Below are positions 57,147 through 64,000 of a DNA stretch of 64,000 nt, in pieces. Position 1 is the first letter of the stretch, and each line of letters starts with the position of its first letter. The position numbers and the translations under genes are program-made. The stretch is taken from contig NZ_CP011807.3 in the NCBI RefSeq assembly GCF_001029105.3, positions 496,001 through 560,000 of the forward strand. The letters are read 5' to 3'. The DNA comes from Pandoraea faecigallinarum (GTDB lineage Bacteria > Pseudomonadota > Gammaproteobacteria > Burkholderiales > Burkholderiaceae). The notes below the pieces were generated by a model. The model was not told where the DNA came from. It ran no database searches and saw only the letters and a program-made list of their open reading frames with translations.

Positions 57147-58103
57147 TCACCCGGCAACTCCAATCGCCCGACGGATCACTTCCACCTGACGCGCGATGGG
57201 CGCGGGTATCGGGAGGTCGCCCGCCAGCACGGCCTCGATCCAACGGGCGGTCGCCGGAGCGTCGGCGGCGGGCAGCGGCGGCGGCACGCCGGTGGCGCCT
57301 TCCTCCGCCGCCTGCCACAGGCGGTAAGTCCCGTCCGAGTACCCTTCGATGGCGGTTTGACGACGGGCGTCCGCTACCGGTTCGCCCTCCGTGCCCCGCG
57401 CCAGCAAAACGCCCGGGCCGGGGCTGTTTTCGGCAACGGCGAACATTTCGCCAAGCGTCTCCCGATATTCCGGATGCGTATAGTTCACCAGCCGAAGCGC
57501 AGGTCCCGCGAACGGCTGCAGAAGTTTGACGACGGTATGCCCCGAGTTGCGCACGCCCAATGGTGCGCGCATTTCGAGCAGACGTTCCAGCGCGGGCGAT
57601 AGCGAGGCGAGCGGCAGATAGGCGACACGCCGGGTGCACAAGGCCTCCTGCGCGTTGGCGGCCGAGCCGCTGGCGGGGTAACCGAGTTCCGAAAAGATCG
57701 CCTGTGTGCCGGTGCGATTTGCGCCGCTGTGATGCTGGCCGTGCACCAGTACCGGAATGCCGTCGCGCGCGAGCAGCAAGGCGAGCAGCGGCGTGAGATT
57801 CGGCTGCTTGCGCGCGCCGTTGTAGCTGGGCAGCAGCACGGGCGGAGGCGCGTCGGCGGGCGCGGTGAGCGGCGTGAACGTGGCGTGCGCGGCGTCGAGC
57901 ATGGCGCGCAGCTCGACCGGGGTCTCGCCCTTGATCCGGTAAGCGATCAGCACGCCGCCCAATTCGGCGGGCGACACGCGATCGGCGAGGATGGCGTCGA
58001 ACAGCGTGCGGGTTTCGTCGGCGCTCAGTGCACGGGCGCCTTTGGCCCCCCGGGCGATGATCTTGAGCAGCGGGGCGCAGGCAAATGAGGCGGTGGCGGT
58101 CAT
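57147..58103 (-). CDS. ybiB: YbiB/TrpD2-family DNA-binding protein
   Basis: A 318-residue homologue of anthranilate phosphoribosyltransferase. It keeps the helical N-domain (ALSADETRTLFDAILADRVSP, AELGGVLIAYRIKGETPVEL) but lacks the glycine-rich PRPP loop KHGNR of true TrpD; the equivalent region is VLVHGQHHSGANRTGT. E. coli YbiB binds nucleic acids and is LexA-regulated. It stands alone here, divergent from maiA. Confidence 0.88.
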   Translation of the reverse strand: MTATASFACAPLLKIIARGAKGARALSADETRTLFDAILADRVSPAELGGVLIAYRIKGETPVELRAMLDAAHATFTPLTAPADAPPPVLLPSYNGARKQPNLTPLLALLLARDGIPVLVHGQHHSGANRTGTQAIFSELGYPASGSAANAQEALCTRRVAYLPLASLSPALERLLEMRAPLGVRNSGHTVVKLLQPFAGPALRLVNYTHPEYRETLGEMFAVAENSPGPGVLLARGTEGEPVADARRQTAIEGYSDGTYRLWQAAEEGATGVPPPLPAADAPATARWIEAVLAGDLPIPAPIARQVEVIRRAIGVAG

Positions 58104-58325
58104 GACGCTTCCATCGTCGTTGAGTGGGGCGCCAGCGCAGCGGCGGCAGGAATGGCCAGCGGTCCGCCCGGCGGTGTCTTTCCATCATACGCAATCAAAT
58201 GTCATCGCGGCCAGTGCTTGCAGTACCATCTCGGGTTCGGACGCGACGCCCGGCACCCCCGTATGGCGGTCGTGGCTGGCGCGTTCGCCGCATTTCACCC
58301 CCAATTTCCGCTTTCGAGGTCTGCC

Positions 58326-58982
58326 ATGTCCACGCTGTACAGCTATTTCCGCAGTTCCGCCGCGTATCGTGTGCGTATCGCTCTGAATCTGAAAGGGCTC
58401 GATTACGACATCGTGCCGGTGCATCTGGTGCGCGATGGCGGAGAGCAGCTCAAACCGGCGTACCGCGCGCTCAATGTGAACGGGCTGGTGCCCACGTTCG
58501 TCGACGGCGACGTGAACATCCATCAGTCGCTGGCCATCATCGAGTATCTCGAAGAGGTGCATCCGGCGCCGGCGCTTCTGCCAGCCGATCCCGTGGCGCG
58601 TGCGCAGGTCCGTGCGCTGGCGCTGGACATCGCGGCAGACATCCACCCGATCGACAATCTGCGCGTGCTGCGCTTTCTCAAACACGACATGGGCGTGACG
58701 GAGGAGCAGAAGAACGCCTGGTACGTGCACTGGATCGTGGAAGGTTTCAAGGCGCTGGAAGCGCGTCTGGCAGCGCAGGCCTCGCCGGGCAAGTTCGTCG
58801 TCGGCGATACGCCGACGCTGGCGGACTGCTGCCTGATCCCGCAGATCTACAACGCCATGCGTTTCAAGGTGGACATGACGCCCTTCCCGCGCCTTGCGGC
58901 CATCGACGCGCATTGCAGCACGCTCGACGCCTTCCGTCGCGCTGCACCGGAGGCGCAACCCGACGCCGAGTCCGCCAAATGA
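58326..58982 (+). CDS. maiA: Maleylacetoacetate isomerase (zeta-class glutathione transferase)
   Basis: A 218-residue zeta GST. The glutathione-site motif is YFRSSAAYRVRIALN (family SSCSYRVRIAL, with the cysteine replaced by alanine), then GLVPTFVDG and the HQSLAIIEYLEE thioredoxin-fold glutathione motif. The C-terminal domain has DNLRVLRFL and TLADCCLIPQIYNA. It isomerises maleylacetoacetate in tyrosine/homogentisate breakdown; neighbours do not confirm this. It overlaps the exporter gene by ATGA. Confidence 0.87.
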   Translation: MSTLYSYFRSSAAYRVRIALNLKGLDYDIVPVHLVRDGGEQLKPAYRALNVNGLVPTFVDGDVNIHQSLAIIEYLEEVHPAPALLPADPVARAQVRALALDIAADIHPIDNLRVLRFLKHDMGVTEEQKNAWYVHWIVEGFKALEARLAAQASPGKFVVGDTPTLADCCLIPQIYNAMRFKVDMTPFPRLAAIDAHCSTLDAFRRAAPEAQPDAESAK

Positions 58983-59605
58983 TCGATCCCGCATTCTGGC
59001 GGGGCATGGCGCTTGGCGCCAGCCTCATCATGGCCATCGGCGCGCAAAACGCGTTCGTGTTGCGCCAGGGCATTCTGAAGCGCCACGTCGGAATCGTCGT
59101 GACGGTTTGCGCGGTCTGCGACATGGTGCTGATCGCGGCCGGCGTGGCCGGTATGGGGGGACTGATCGCCGCTTATCCGGCCTTCATCACCATCGTGACA
59201 TGGGGTGGGGCGGCGTTCCTGTTCCTCTACGGTTTGCGCGCGTGGCGCGCGGCGTTTCGTGGCGCGGGCGTGTTGCAGGCGGACGGCAGCCGGGCCGCGA
59301 CGCAGGAGATGTCGTGGCAGCGCGCGGCTGTGCTTGTGCTGATGCTCTCGATACTCAACCCGCACGTCTATCTCGACACGGTGATCCTGCTCGGTGGTAT
59401 CGGGGCGCGTGAGGCCGCGCCTGGCAACGTGTGGTTCGCAGGCGGCGCGATGATGGCCTCGGTGCTGTGGTTCGCCGCGCTGGGCTATGGCGCACGATTG
59501 CTCGCACCGCTCTTTTCGCGCGCGCGCGCGTGGCAAATTCTCGACGGTATCGTCGGTCTGATGATGTGGGGACTTTGCGCCGGACTCGTCGCCCAGCAGG
59601 TGTGA
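58979..59605 (+). CDS. LysE/ArgO-family amino-acid exporter
   Basis: A 208-residue inner-membrane protein with about six helices. The LysE signature is LGASLIMAIGAQNAFVLRQG; LSILNPHVYLDTVILLG is the second family motif. ArgO/LysE proteins export basic amino acids such as arginine or lysine. It is translationally coupled to maiA (ATGA), which is unusual for its predicted role. Confidence 0.9.
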   Translation: MIDPAFWRGMALGASLIMAIGAQNAFVLRQGILKRHVGIVVTVCAVCDMVLIAAGVAGMGGLIAAYPAFITIVTWGGAAFLFLYGLRAWRAAFRGAGVLQADGSRAATQEMSWQRAAVLVLMLSILNPHVYLDTVILLGGIGAREAAPGNVWFAGGAMMASVLWFAALGYGARLLAPLFSRARAWQILDGIVGLMMWGLCAGLVAQQV

Positions 59606-59638
59606 CGGTAACGGCGTTACCGGCGGCCGAAAAGCCAA

Positions 59639-59665
59639 CGGCCCGCCACGAATGTGTGCGGGCCG
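59639..59665. terminator. Hairpin between the exporter gene and ftsY
   Basis: CGGCCCGC and GCGGGCCG can pair around an 11-base loop between the two convergent genes. There is no clear T-run on either side, so it may be a weak bidirectional terminator. Confidence 0.45.
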
Positions 59666-59754
59666 GTCGCGTGCGGCGTCTCGGTGCGGGGTGCGTGGTA
59701 CGTATTGCGTGGTAGGTATTGCGTGGTGCGACCCGCTGCGAAGTGCGCGCCGGG

Positions 59755-61254
59755 TCAGCCCAGAAGCGCGTCGGCGAATTCGCGTGCCGAGAACGGTTGC
59801 AGATCTTCGACCTTTTCGCCCACGCCGATGAAATACACGGGCACCGGCCGCTGACGGGCAATCGCCGCGAGGATTCCGCCCTTGGCGGTGCCGTCGAGCT
59901 TTGTCACGATAAGGCCGGTAAGTTTGAGCGCGTCGTCGAACGCCTTGACCTGCGCGAGCGCGTTCTGGCCGGTGTTGGCGTCGATGACCAGCAGAACTTC
60001 GTGCGGCGCACCGTCGGCGGCCTTGCCCAGCACGCGCTTGATCTTCTTGAGTTCTTCCATCAGATGCAACTGCGTGGGCAGACGGCCTGCCGTGTCTGCC
60101 ATCACGATGTCGATCTTGCGGGCGCGAGCGGCGCTCACGGCGTCGAACACGACAGCGGCCGGATCGCCGCTTTCCTGCGCAACGACGGCAACGTTGTTAC
60201 GTTCGCCCCAGATGGCCAGCTGCTCGCGGGCGGCCGCGCGGAACGTGTCGCCGGCGGCGAGCAGCACGGATTGCCCGTAGTGCTGGAAGTGCTTGGCGAG
60301 CTTGCCGATGCTGGTTGTCTTCCCGGCACCGTTCACGCCTGCGATCATCACGACCAGCGGCGCTTCGCGCCCGAGCACGAGGCTTTGCTCCAGCGGTTGC
60401 AGCAACTCGACCAGCAGGTCGTGCAGTGCGCGCTTGACCTGCGCGCCCTCCGTCAGCCGTTCGGCCTTGACCTTCTTGCGCAGTGCGTCGAGCAGATAGG
60501 TGGTGGCTTCCACACCGGCGTCGCTCATCAGCAGCGCGCCTTCGAGTTCTTCGAACAGATTCTCATCGACCCTCACGCCGACGAAAATGCCCGTGAGACC
60601 TGCGCTCGTCTTCGACAGACCGGCCTTCAGGCGGGTGAGCCACGAACGCTTGGCCGCCGGTGCCGGTGCAGGGGCGGAAACGATCTCGCCGATAACTTCG
60701 CCATCCGAGTCCTTGACGACGACGGGAGCCGGGGGCGGCGCGACGGGTTCTGGCGCCTGCGCCGGTTCGACGGCTTCGATGGTTTCGACAGCTTCGACGG
60801 CTTCGACGGCTTCGACGGCTTCGACGGCTTCGACGGGGGCAACGGCCTGGCCCGACGTGGCGGACGTGAGGTCCACCGGCGCGGGCGTTACTTGCGGCGC
60901 CGGGGCGGACGTAATCGGTGCTCCTGGCGCTCCCGGCGCTTCCCGCATTGGGATTTCGGCTTGAGCGGATTCGGACTGTGCCTTATTTTCGACGGTGCGC
61001 GGCGCGGATTCGACCGGTCCTGCGGCCGGGGCCGGGGTCGATGGCGTGGATTGCGGTGCCGGTGCGGCGTGTGCCGGCTGGACCGGTTCGATCGGTGCGG
61101 CCTGCGGCGACTGCGATTGTGAGGGCGCCTGCTGGCTTTGCGTCGACGGGACCGGCGCGTTCGCGTCGGGCAATTCCGGCGATCCGGTCGGTGCGGGGCC
61201 AGTCTCGGCGGCCTTGTTACCGCCTGACTTGAAGCGCTTGAAGAAACTAAACAT
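59755..61254 (-). CDS. ftsY: Signal recognition particle receptor FtsY
   Basis: A 499-residue SRP GTPase. After a basic start (MFSFFKRFKSGG) comes a long acidic/Pro/Ala-rich A-domain of about 200 residues, including tandem Val-Glu-Ala repeats. The NG domain follows with G1 GVNGAGKTTSIGKLA, DTFRAAAREQL, G3 DTAGRLP and G4 TKLDGTAKGG. It docks ribosome-SRP complexes at the membrane for co-translational insertion of proteins such as the many oxidase subunits here. Divergent from the M16 peptidase pair. Confidence 0.96.
   Translation of the reverse strand: MFSFFKRFKSGGNKAAETGPAPTGSPELPDANAPVPSTQSQQAPSQSQSPQAAPIEPVQPAHAAPAPQSTPSTPAPAAGPVESAPRTVENKAQSESAQAEIPMREAPGAPGAPITSAPAPQVTPAPVDLTSATSGQAVAPVEAVEAVEAVEAVEAVETIEAVEPAQAPEPVAPPPAPVVVKDSDGEVIGEIVSAPAPAPAAKRSWLTRLKAGLSKTSAGLTGIFVGVRVDENLFEELEGALLMSDAGVEATTYLLDALRKKVKAERLTEGAQVKRALHDLLVELLQPLEQSLVLGREAPLVVMIAGVNGAGKTTSIGKLAKHFQHYGQSVLLAAGDTFRAAAREQLAIWGERNNVAVVAQESGDPAAVVFDAVSAARARKIDIVMADTAGRLPTQLHLMEELKKIKRVLGKAADGAPHEVLLVIDANTGQNALAQVKAFDDALKLTGLIVTKLDGTAKGGILAAIARQRPVPVYFIGVGEKVEDLQPFSAREFADALLG
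60766..60837. repeat. 9-bp coding repeat in ftsY
   Basis: Eight copies of TTCGACGGC, with variants, encode Ala-Val-Glu repeats in the variable A-domain of FtsY. The three-codon period keeps the frame. Confidence 0.93.
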
Positions 61255-61425
61255 GGGGTGAAGAACTCAACGTGGGGGCGCGCGATCGGCGTGCGGCTAT
61301 GATTTGTCGTGCCATTCGCGCCGCACAAAACGCCCTACAATGGGCGGGTCGTTGTTTCCGACGCGGGAAATGCGACGTATTTTATCAGACGCGAATCGAC
61401 GTCCATGAAGGGCGAAAGGGGATCC

Positions 61426-62853
61426 ATGACGGGAACCATGCGCTGGCGATACGCCTTTGCCGGATTGGCTCTGGCAGGGGTGATGAGCCTGAGCCATGCT
61501 GCCGACGCCGTTGGCAACGGCGGCAGCAAGACGGCGGATAACACTTCGGAATTCACGCTGGAGAACGGCCTGCGGCTGATCGTGCGCGAAGACCACCGGG
61601 CACCGACGGTGGCTCACGTGGTCTGGTACCGCGCCGGGTCGCTCGACGAATTCAATGGCACCACGGGCGTCGCCCATGCGCTCGAACACATGATGTTCAA
61701 GGGCACCAAAACGGTCGGACCGGGCCAGTTTTCACGTCAGGTCGCCGCGCTCGGCGGCCGGGAGAACGCTTTCACCAGCAAGGACTACACCGGCTATTTC
61801 GAGCAGACAGAGAAGTCGCGTCTGCCGGAGATGATGCGTCTCGAGGCCGACCGCATGGCGAACCTGTCGCTCTCGGCCGACGAATTTGCCAAAGAGATTC
61901 AGGTCGTGATGGAGGAGCGCCGTCTTCGCACGGACGACCAGCCACGCGCACTGCTCTACGAACAACTGATGGCGACCGCACTCGTTGCCAATCCGTACCG
62001 TCGCCCGATCGTTGGCTGGATGGACGATCTTCAGCACATGACCGTGCAGGACGCGCGCGACTGGTACGAGCGTTGGTACGCGCCGAACAACGCCGTGGTG
62101 GTCGTGAGCGGCGACGTGGATCCCGCACAGGTGAAAGCGCTGGCGCAACAGTACTACGGGCCGCTCAAGCCGCATACGTTGCCGGAGCGCCGTCCGCAGA
62201 ACGAACCGGCGCAGCTTGGCGTGCGCCGGGTATTCGTGAAAGCGCCCGCCGAGAATCCGAACGTGATGCTCGCCTGGCGCGCCCCGCGTCTGACCGATGT
62301 GGAGAAGGACGACGACGTCTATGCCCTGCAAGTGCTCGCAGCGGTGCTCGACGGGTATGGCAATGCGCGACTGACGAGCCGTCTGGTGCGCGAGCAGCGC
62401 ATCGCGAACGATGTCGGCGCGAGTTATGACGGTGTCGGCCGCGGCCCGCAGTTCTTCATCATGGACGCCACGCCGGCGCAGGGCAAAACGCCCGAGCAGA
62501 TCGAGAAGGCGTTGCGTGCGCAGGTCGCCGACATCGCCGCGCACGGCGTAACGCAGGACGAACTCAAGCGCGTGAAGGCGCAGGTCGTCGCTTCGCAGAT
62601 CTACAAGCGCGACTCGGTGTTCGGGCAGGCGATGGAAATCGGCCTGAACGAAATGTCGGGGATTTCGTGGCGTCAGATCGATCGCATGCTCGAAAAGGTG
62701 AAGGCCGTCACGCCTGCCCAGGTGCAGGCGGTGGCCGGCAAATACTTCGGCGACACCTCCTTGACGGTGGCGACGCTGCTGCCGCAGCCGATCGACGAAG
62801 CGACACGCAAGCGCCGCGCCCAAGGGGCGGAAGATCTGAAGAACATGCGCTGA
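61426..62853 (+). CDS. M16-family zinc metallopeptidase (active subunit)
   Basis: About 475 residues. A signal peptide (YAFAGLALAGVMSLSHA) is followed by an N-terminal M16 domain with inverted zinc motif H84-A-L-E-H88 and the distal glutamate in RLEADRMANLSL, and a C-terminal inactive domain. Such periplasmic proteins pair with an inactive partner, here encoded 13 bp downstream. Substrates are unknown. ATG 61426 is preferred because AAAGGGGAT precedes it; ATG 61405 is also in frame. Confidence 0.9.
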   Translation: MTGTMRWRYAFAGLALAGVMSLSHAADAVGNGGSKTADNTSEFTLENGLRLIVREDHRAPTVAHVVWYRAGSLDEFNGTTGVAHALEHMMFKGTKTVGPGQFSRQVAALGGRENAFTSKDYTGYFEQTEKSRLPEMMRLEADRMANLSLSADEFAKEIQVVMEERRLRTDDQPRALLYEQLMATALVANPYRRPIVGWMDDLQHMTVQDARDWYERWYAPNNAVVVVSGDVDPAQVKALAQQYYGPLKPHTLPERRPQNEPAQLGVRRVFVKAPAENPNVMLAWRAPRLTDVEKDDDVYALQVLAAVLDGYGNARLTSRLVREQRIANDVGASYDGVGRGPQFFIMDATPAQGKTPEQIEKALRAQVADIAAHGVTQDELKRVKAQVVASQIYKRDSVFGQAMEIGLNEMSGISWRQIDRMLEKVKAVTPAQVQAVAGKYFGDTSLTVATLLPQPIDEATRKRRAQGAEDLKNMR

Positions 62854-62866
62854 GAGGGCCACACGA

Positions 62867-64000
62867 ATGATGAAAATATCCGCACTGCTGCGTGCGTTCT
62901 CGCCTGCGCGCATGGGACTGCTGGCTTCGGCTGCCGTTGGCGCGTTGATGACGTCGATGCCGCTCGCCGCGAATGCCGCGTTGCCGATTCAGAGCTGGAT
63001 CGCTCCGTCGGGCGCCAAGGTGATGCTCGTGGAGAGCCGCTCCATTCCGATGATCGATCTGAATATCGATTTCGATGCGGGCAGCCGCTACGATCCGCCC
63101 GGCAAGTCCGGGCTGGCCTTGCTGACAGCGGGCCTGCTCGATGCCGGCGCGTCGGCCGCGGGCGGGCGCGCGGCACTGAGCGAAGCGCAGATTGCCGACC
63201 GCTTTGCCGACGTCGGCGCGATGGAGGCGACCAGCGCCGGGTGCGATGCCGCAACCGTCACCCTGCGCACGTTGTCCTCGGCTGCCGAGCGCGATGCTGC
63301 CGTCAATACGCTTGCGCAGTTTCTGCAACATCCCACGTTCCCCGAAGCGGTGCTCAAGCGCGAGACGGCGCGTCTGTCGTCGGCGATTGCCGAGGAGGAC
63401 ACGAAGCCCGAGGCGATTGCCGAGAAGGCGTTCCGCAGCGCGATCTACGGCAGCCATCCCTATGGCGTGACGCCCACGGTCGCCAGCGTGAACGCCGTCA
63501 AACGCGACGATCTGGTGCGCTTTTATCGCGACATGTACAGCCCGAAGCGAGCGGTCGTCTCCATCGTCGGCGACATCGATCGTGCGCAGGCGGAAAAGCT
63601 GGTCGCACAGTTGACCGACGCGATGCCTGCGGGCATTGCGCCGCCGGCGTTGCCGCCGGTGGCGGCGCTGCGCAGTGCGGTGCAGATCGATCTGCCGCAC
63701 CCGGCCGAGCAGGCGCATATCGCGACCGGACAGGCGTCGATGGCGCGCAGCGATCCCGACTACTTCCCGTTGCTCGTGGGCAACTACGTGCTGGGTGGTG
63801 GCGGCTTCGTATCGCGTCTGACGGCGGAAGTGCGGGAGAAGCGCGGTCTGACGTACGGTGTGTCGAGCGGGTTCATGCCGCAGTTGCAGGAAGGGCCGTT
63901 CGAGATCAACTTGCAAACGCGTCGCGAGCAAGCGCCCGAAGCACTGAAGGTCGTGCGGGAAACGCTTGCGAAGTTCGTGCAGAACGGGCCGACGGATGAG
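62867..64000 (+). CDS. M16-family peptidase-like protein, inactive-type subunit (3' truncated)
   Basis: The frame starts ATG 62867 and stays open to the window end (378 codons seen). A signal peptide (MGLLASAAVGALMTSMPLAANA) precedes an M16 domain. Where the partner has the zinc motif, this protein reads GLALLTAGLLDAG, so the HxxEH metal site is absent. Its second domain keeps the Arg/Tyr-type LTAEVREKRGLTYGVSSGF of non-catalytic subunits. It probably forms a heterodimer with the upstream gene product. The C-terminus lies outside the window. Confidence 0.88.
   Translation, partial: MMKISALLRAFSPARMGLLASAAVGALMTSMPLAANAALPIQSWIAPSGAKVMLVESRSIPMIDLNIDFDAGSRYDPPGKSGLALLTAGLLDAGASAAGGRAALSEAQIADRFADVGAMEATSAGCDAATVTLRTLSSAAERDAAVNTLAQFLQHPTFPEAVLKRETARLSSAIAEEDTKPEAIAEKAFRSAIYGSHPYGVTPTVASVNAVKRDDLVRFYRDMYSPKRAVVSIVGDIDRAQAEKLVAQLTDAMPAGIAPPALPPVAALRSAVQIDLPHPAEQAHIATGQASMARSDPDYFPLLVGNYVLGGGGFVSRLTAEVREKRGLTYGVSSGFMPQLQEGPFEINLQTRREQAPEALKVVRETLAKFVQNGPTDE

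Overview
The window is high-GC DNA with the gene orders of a Burkholderiales beta-proteobacterium: secB-gpsA, gshA...gshB-PTS EIIA-HPr-EI, a caa3-type cox operon followed by SURF1/ctaA/cyoE/SCO, cydP-cydA-cydB-cydX, and rpoH near ftsY. It looks like a member of the Burkholderiaceae. Pandoraea is my best guess from the protein sequences, but I cannot confirm the genus without a search. Genes are densely packed on both strands. No rRNA, tRNA, CRISPR array, transposase or phage gene was seen.

Layout. 1-6.0 kb: the end of a nitrate/sulfonate-type ABC importer, then dctA-dctB-dctD (C4-dicarboxylate uptake and its two-component control). 6.0-10.6 kb: two thioredoxin-like proteins, a lipoprotein, comM and ubiK, separated by 8-9 bp tandem repeats. 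10.9-13.7 kb: a sigma-54 promoter driving an outer-membrane protein-glnK-amtB ammonium unit. 14-21 kb: glutathione synthesis (gshA, gshB) around a LuxR-type regulator, then a short regulatory PTS (EIIA, HPr, EI). 21-30 kb: moeB, carboxy-terminal protease, gpmA, rhodanese, grxC, secB, gpsA, macrodomain protein, trmL, comF, bioC.

30.6-40.6 kb is the accessory and most interesting part: an NRPS/PKS-free small-molecule gene cluster. It encodes SbnA- and SbnB-like enzymes (2,3-diaminopropionate synthesis), a divergent adenylosuccinate-synthetase-like enzyme, an AurF-type diiron N-oxygenase, an N-acylornithine-carbamoyltransferase-like enzyme, a threonine-synthase-like PLP enzyme, a D-amino-acid-oxidase-like flavoenzyme, a flavin reductase, and a convergent LuxR regulator with an acyl-homoserine-lactone-binding type domain. 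Most of these genes overlap by ATGA/GTGA, and a 357-bp array of about 11-bp repeats splits the run in two. I do not recognise this combination as a described pathway. The plausible product is an N-oxidised and/or carbamoylated diaminopropionate-derived antimetabolite or signal.

41-55 kb is the respiratory block: the cox operon and its assembly/heme A factors on the plus strand, then the bd oxidase (cydP-cydA-cydB-cydX) on the minus strand. 55-64 kb: rpoH with a perfect CIRCE operator in front of it, an NTF2-like protein, ybiB, maiA, a LysE-family exporter, ftsY and a pair of M16 peptidase-like proteins, the second cut by the window end.
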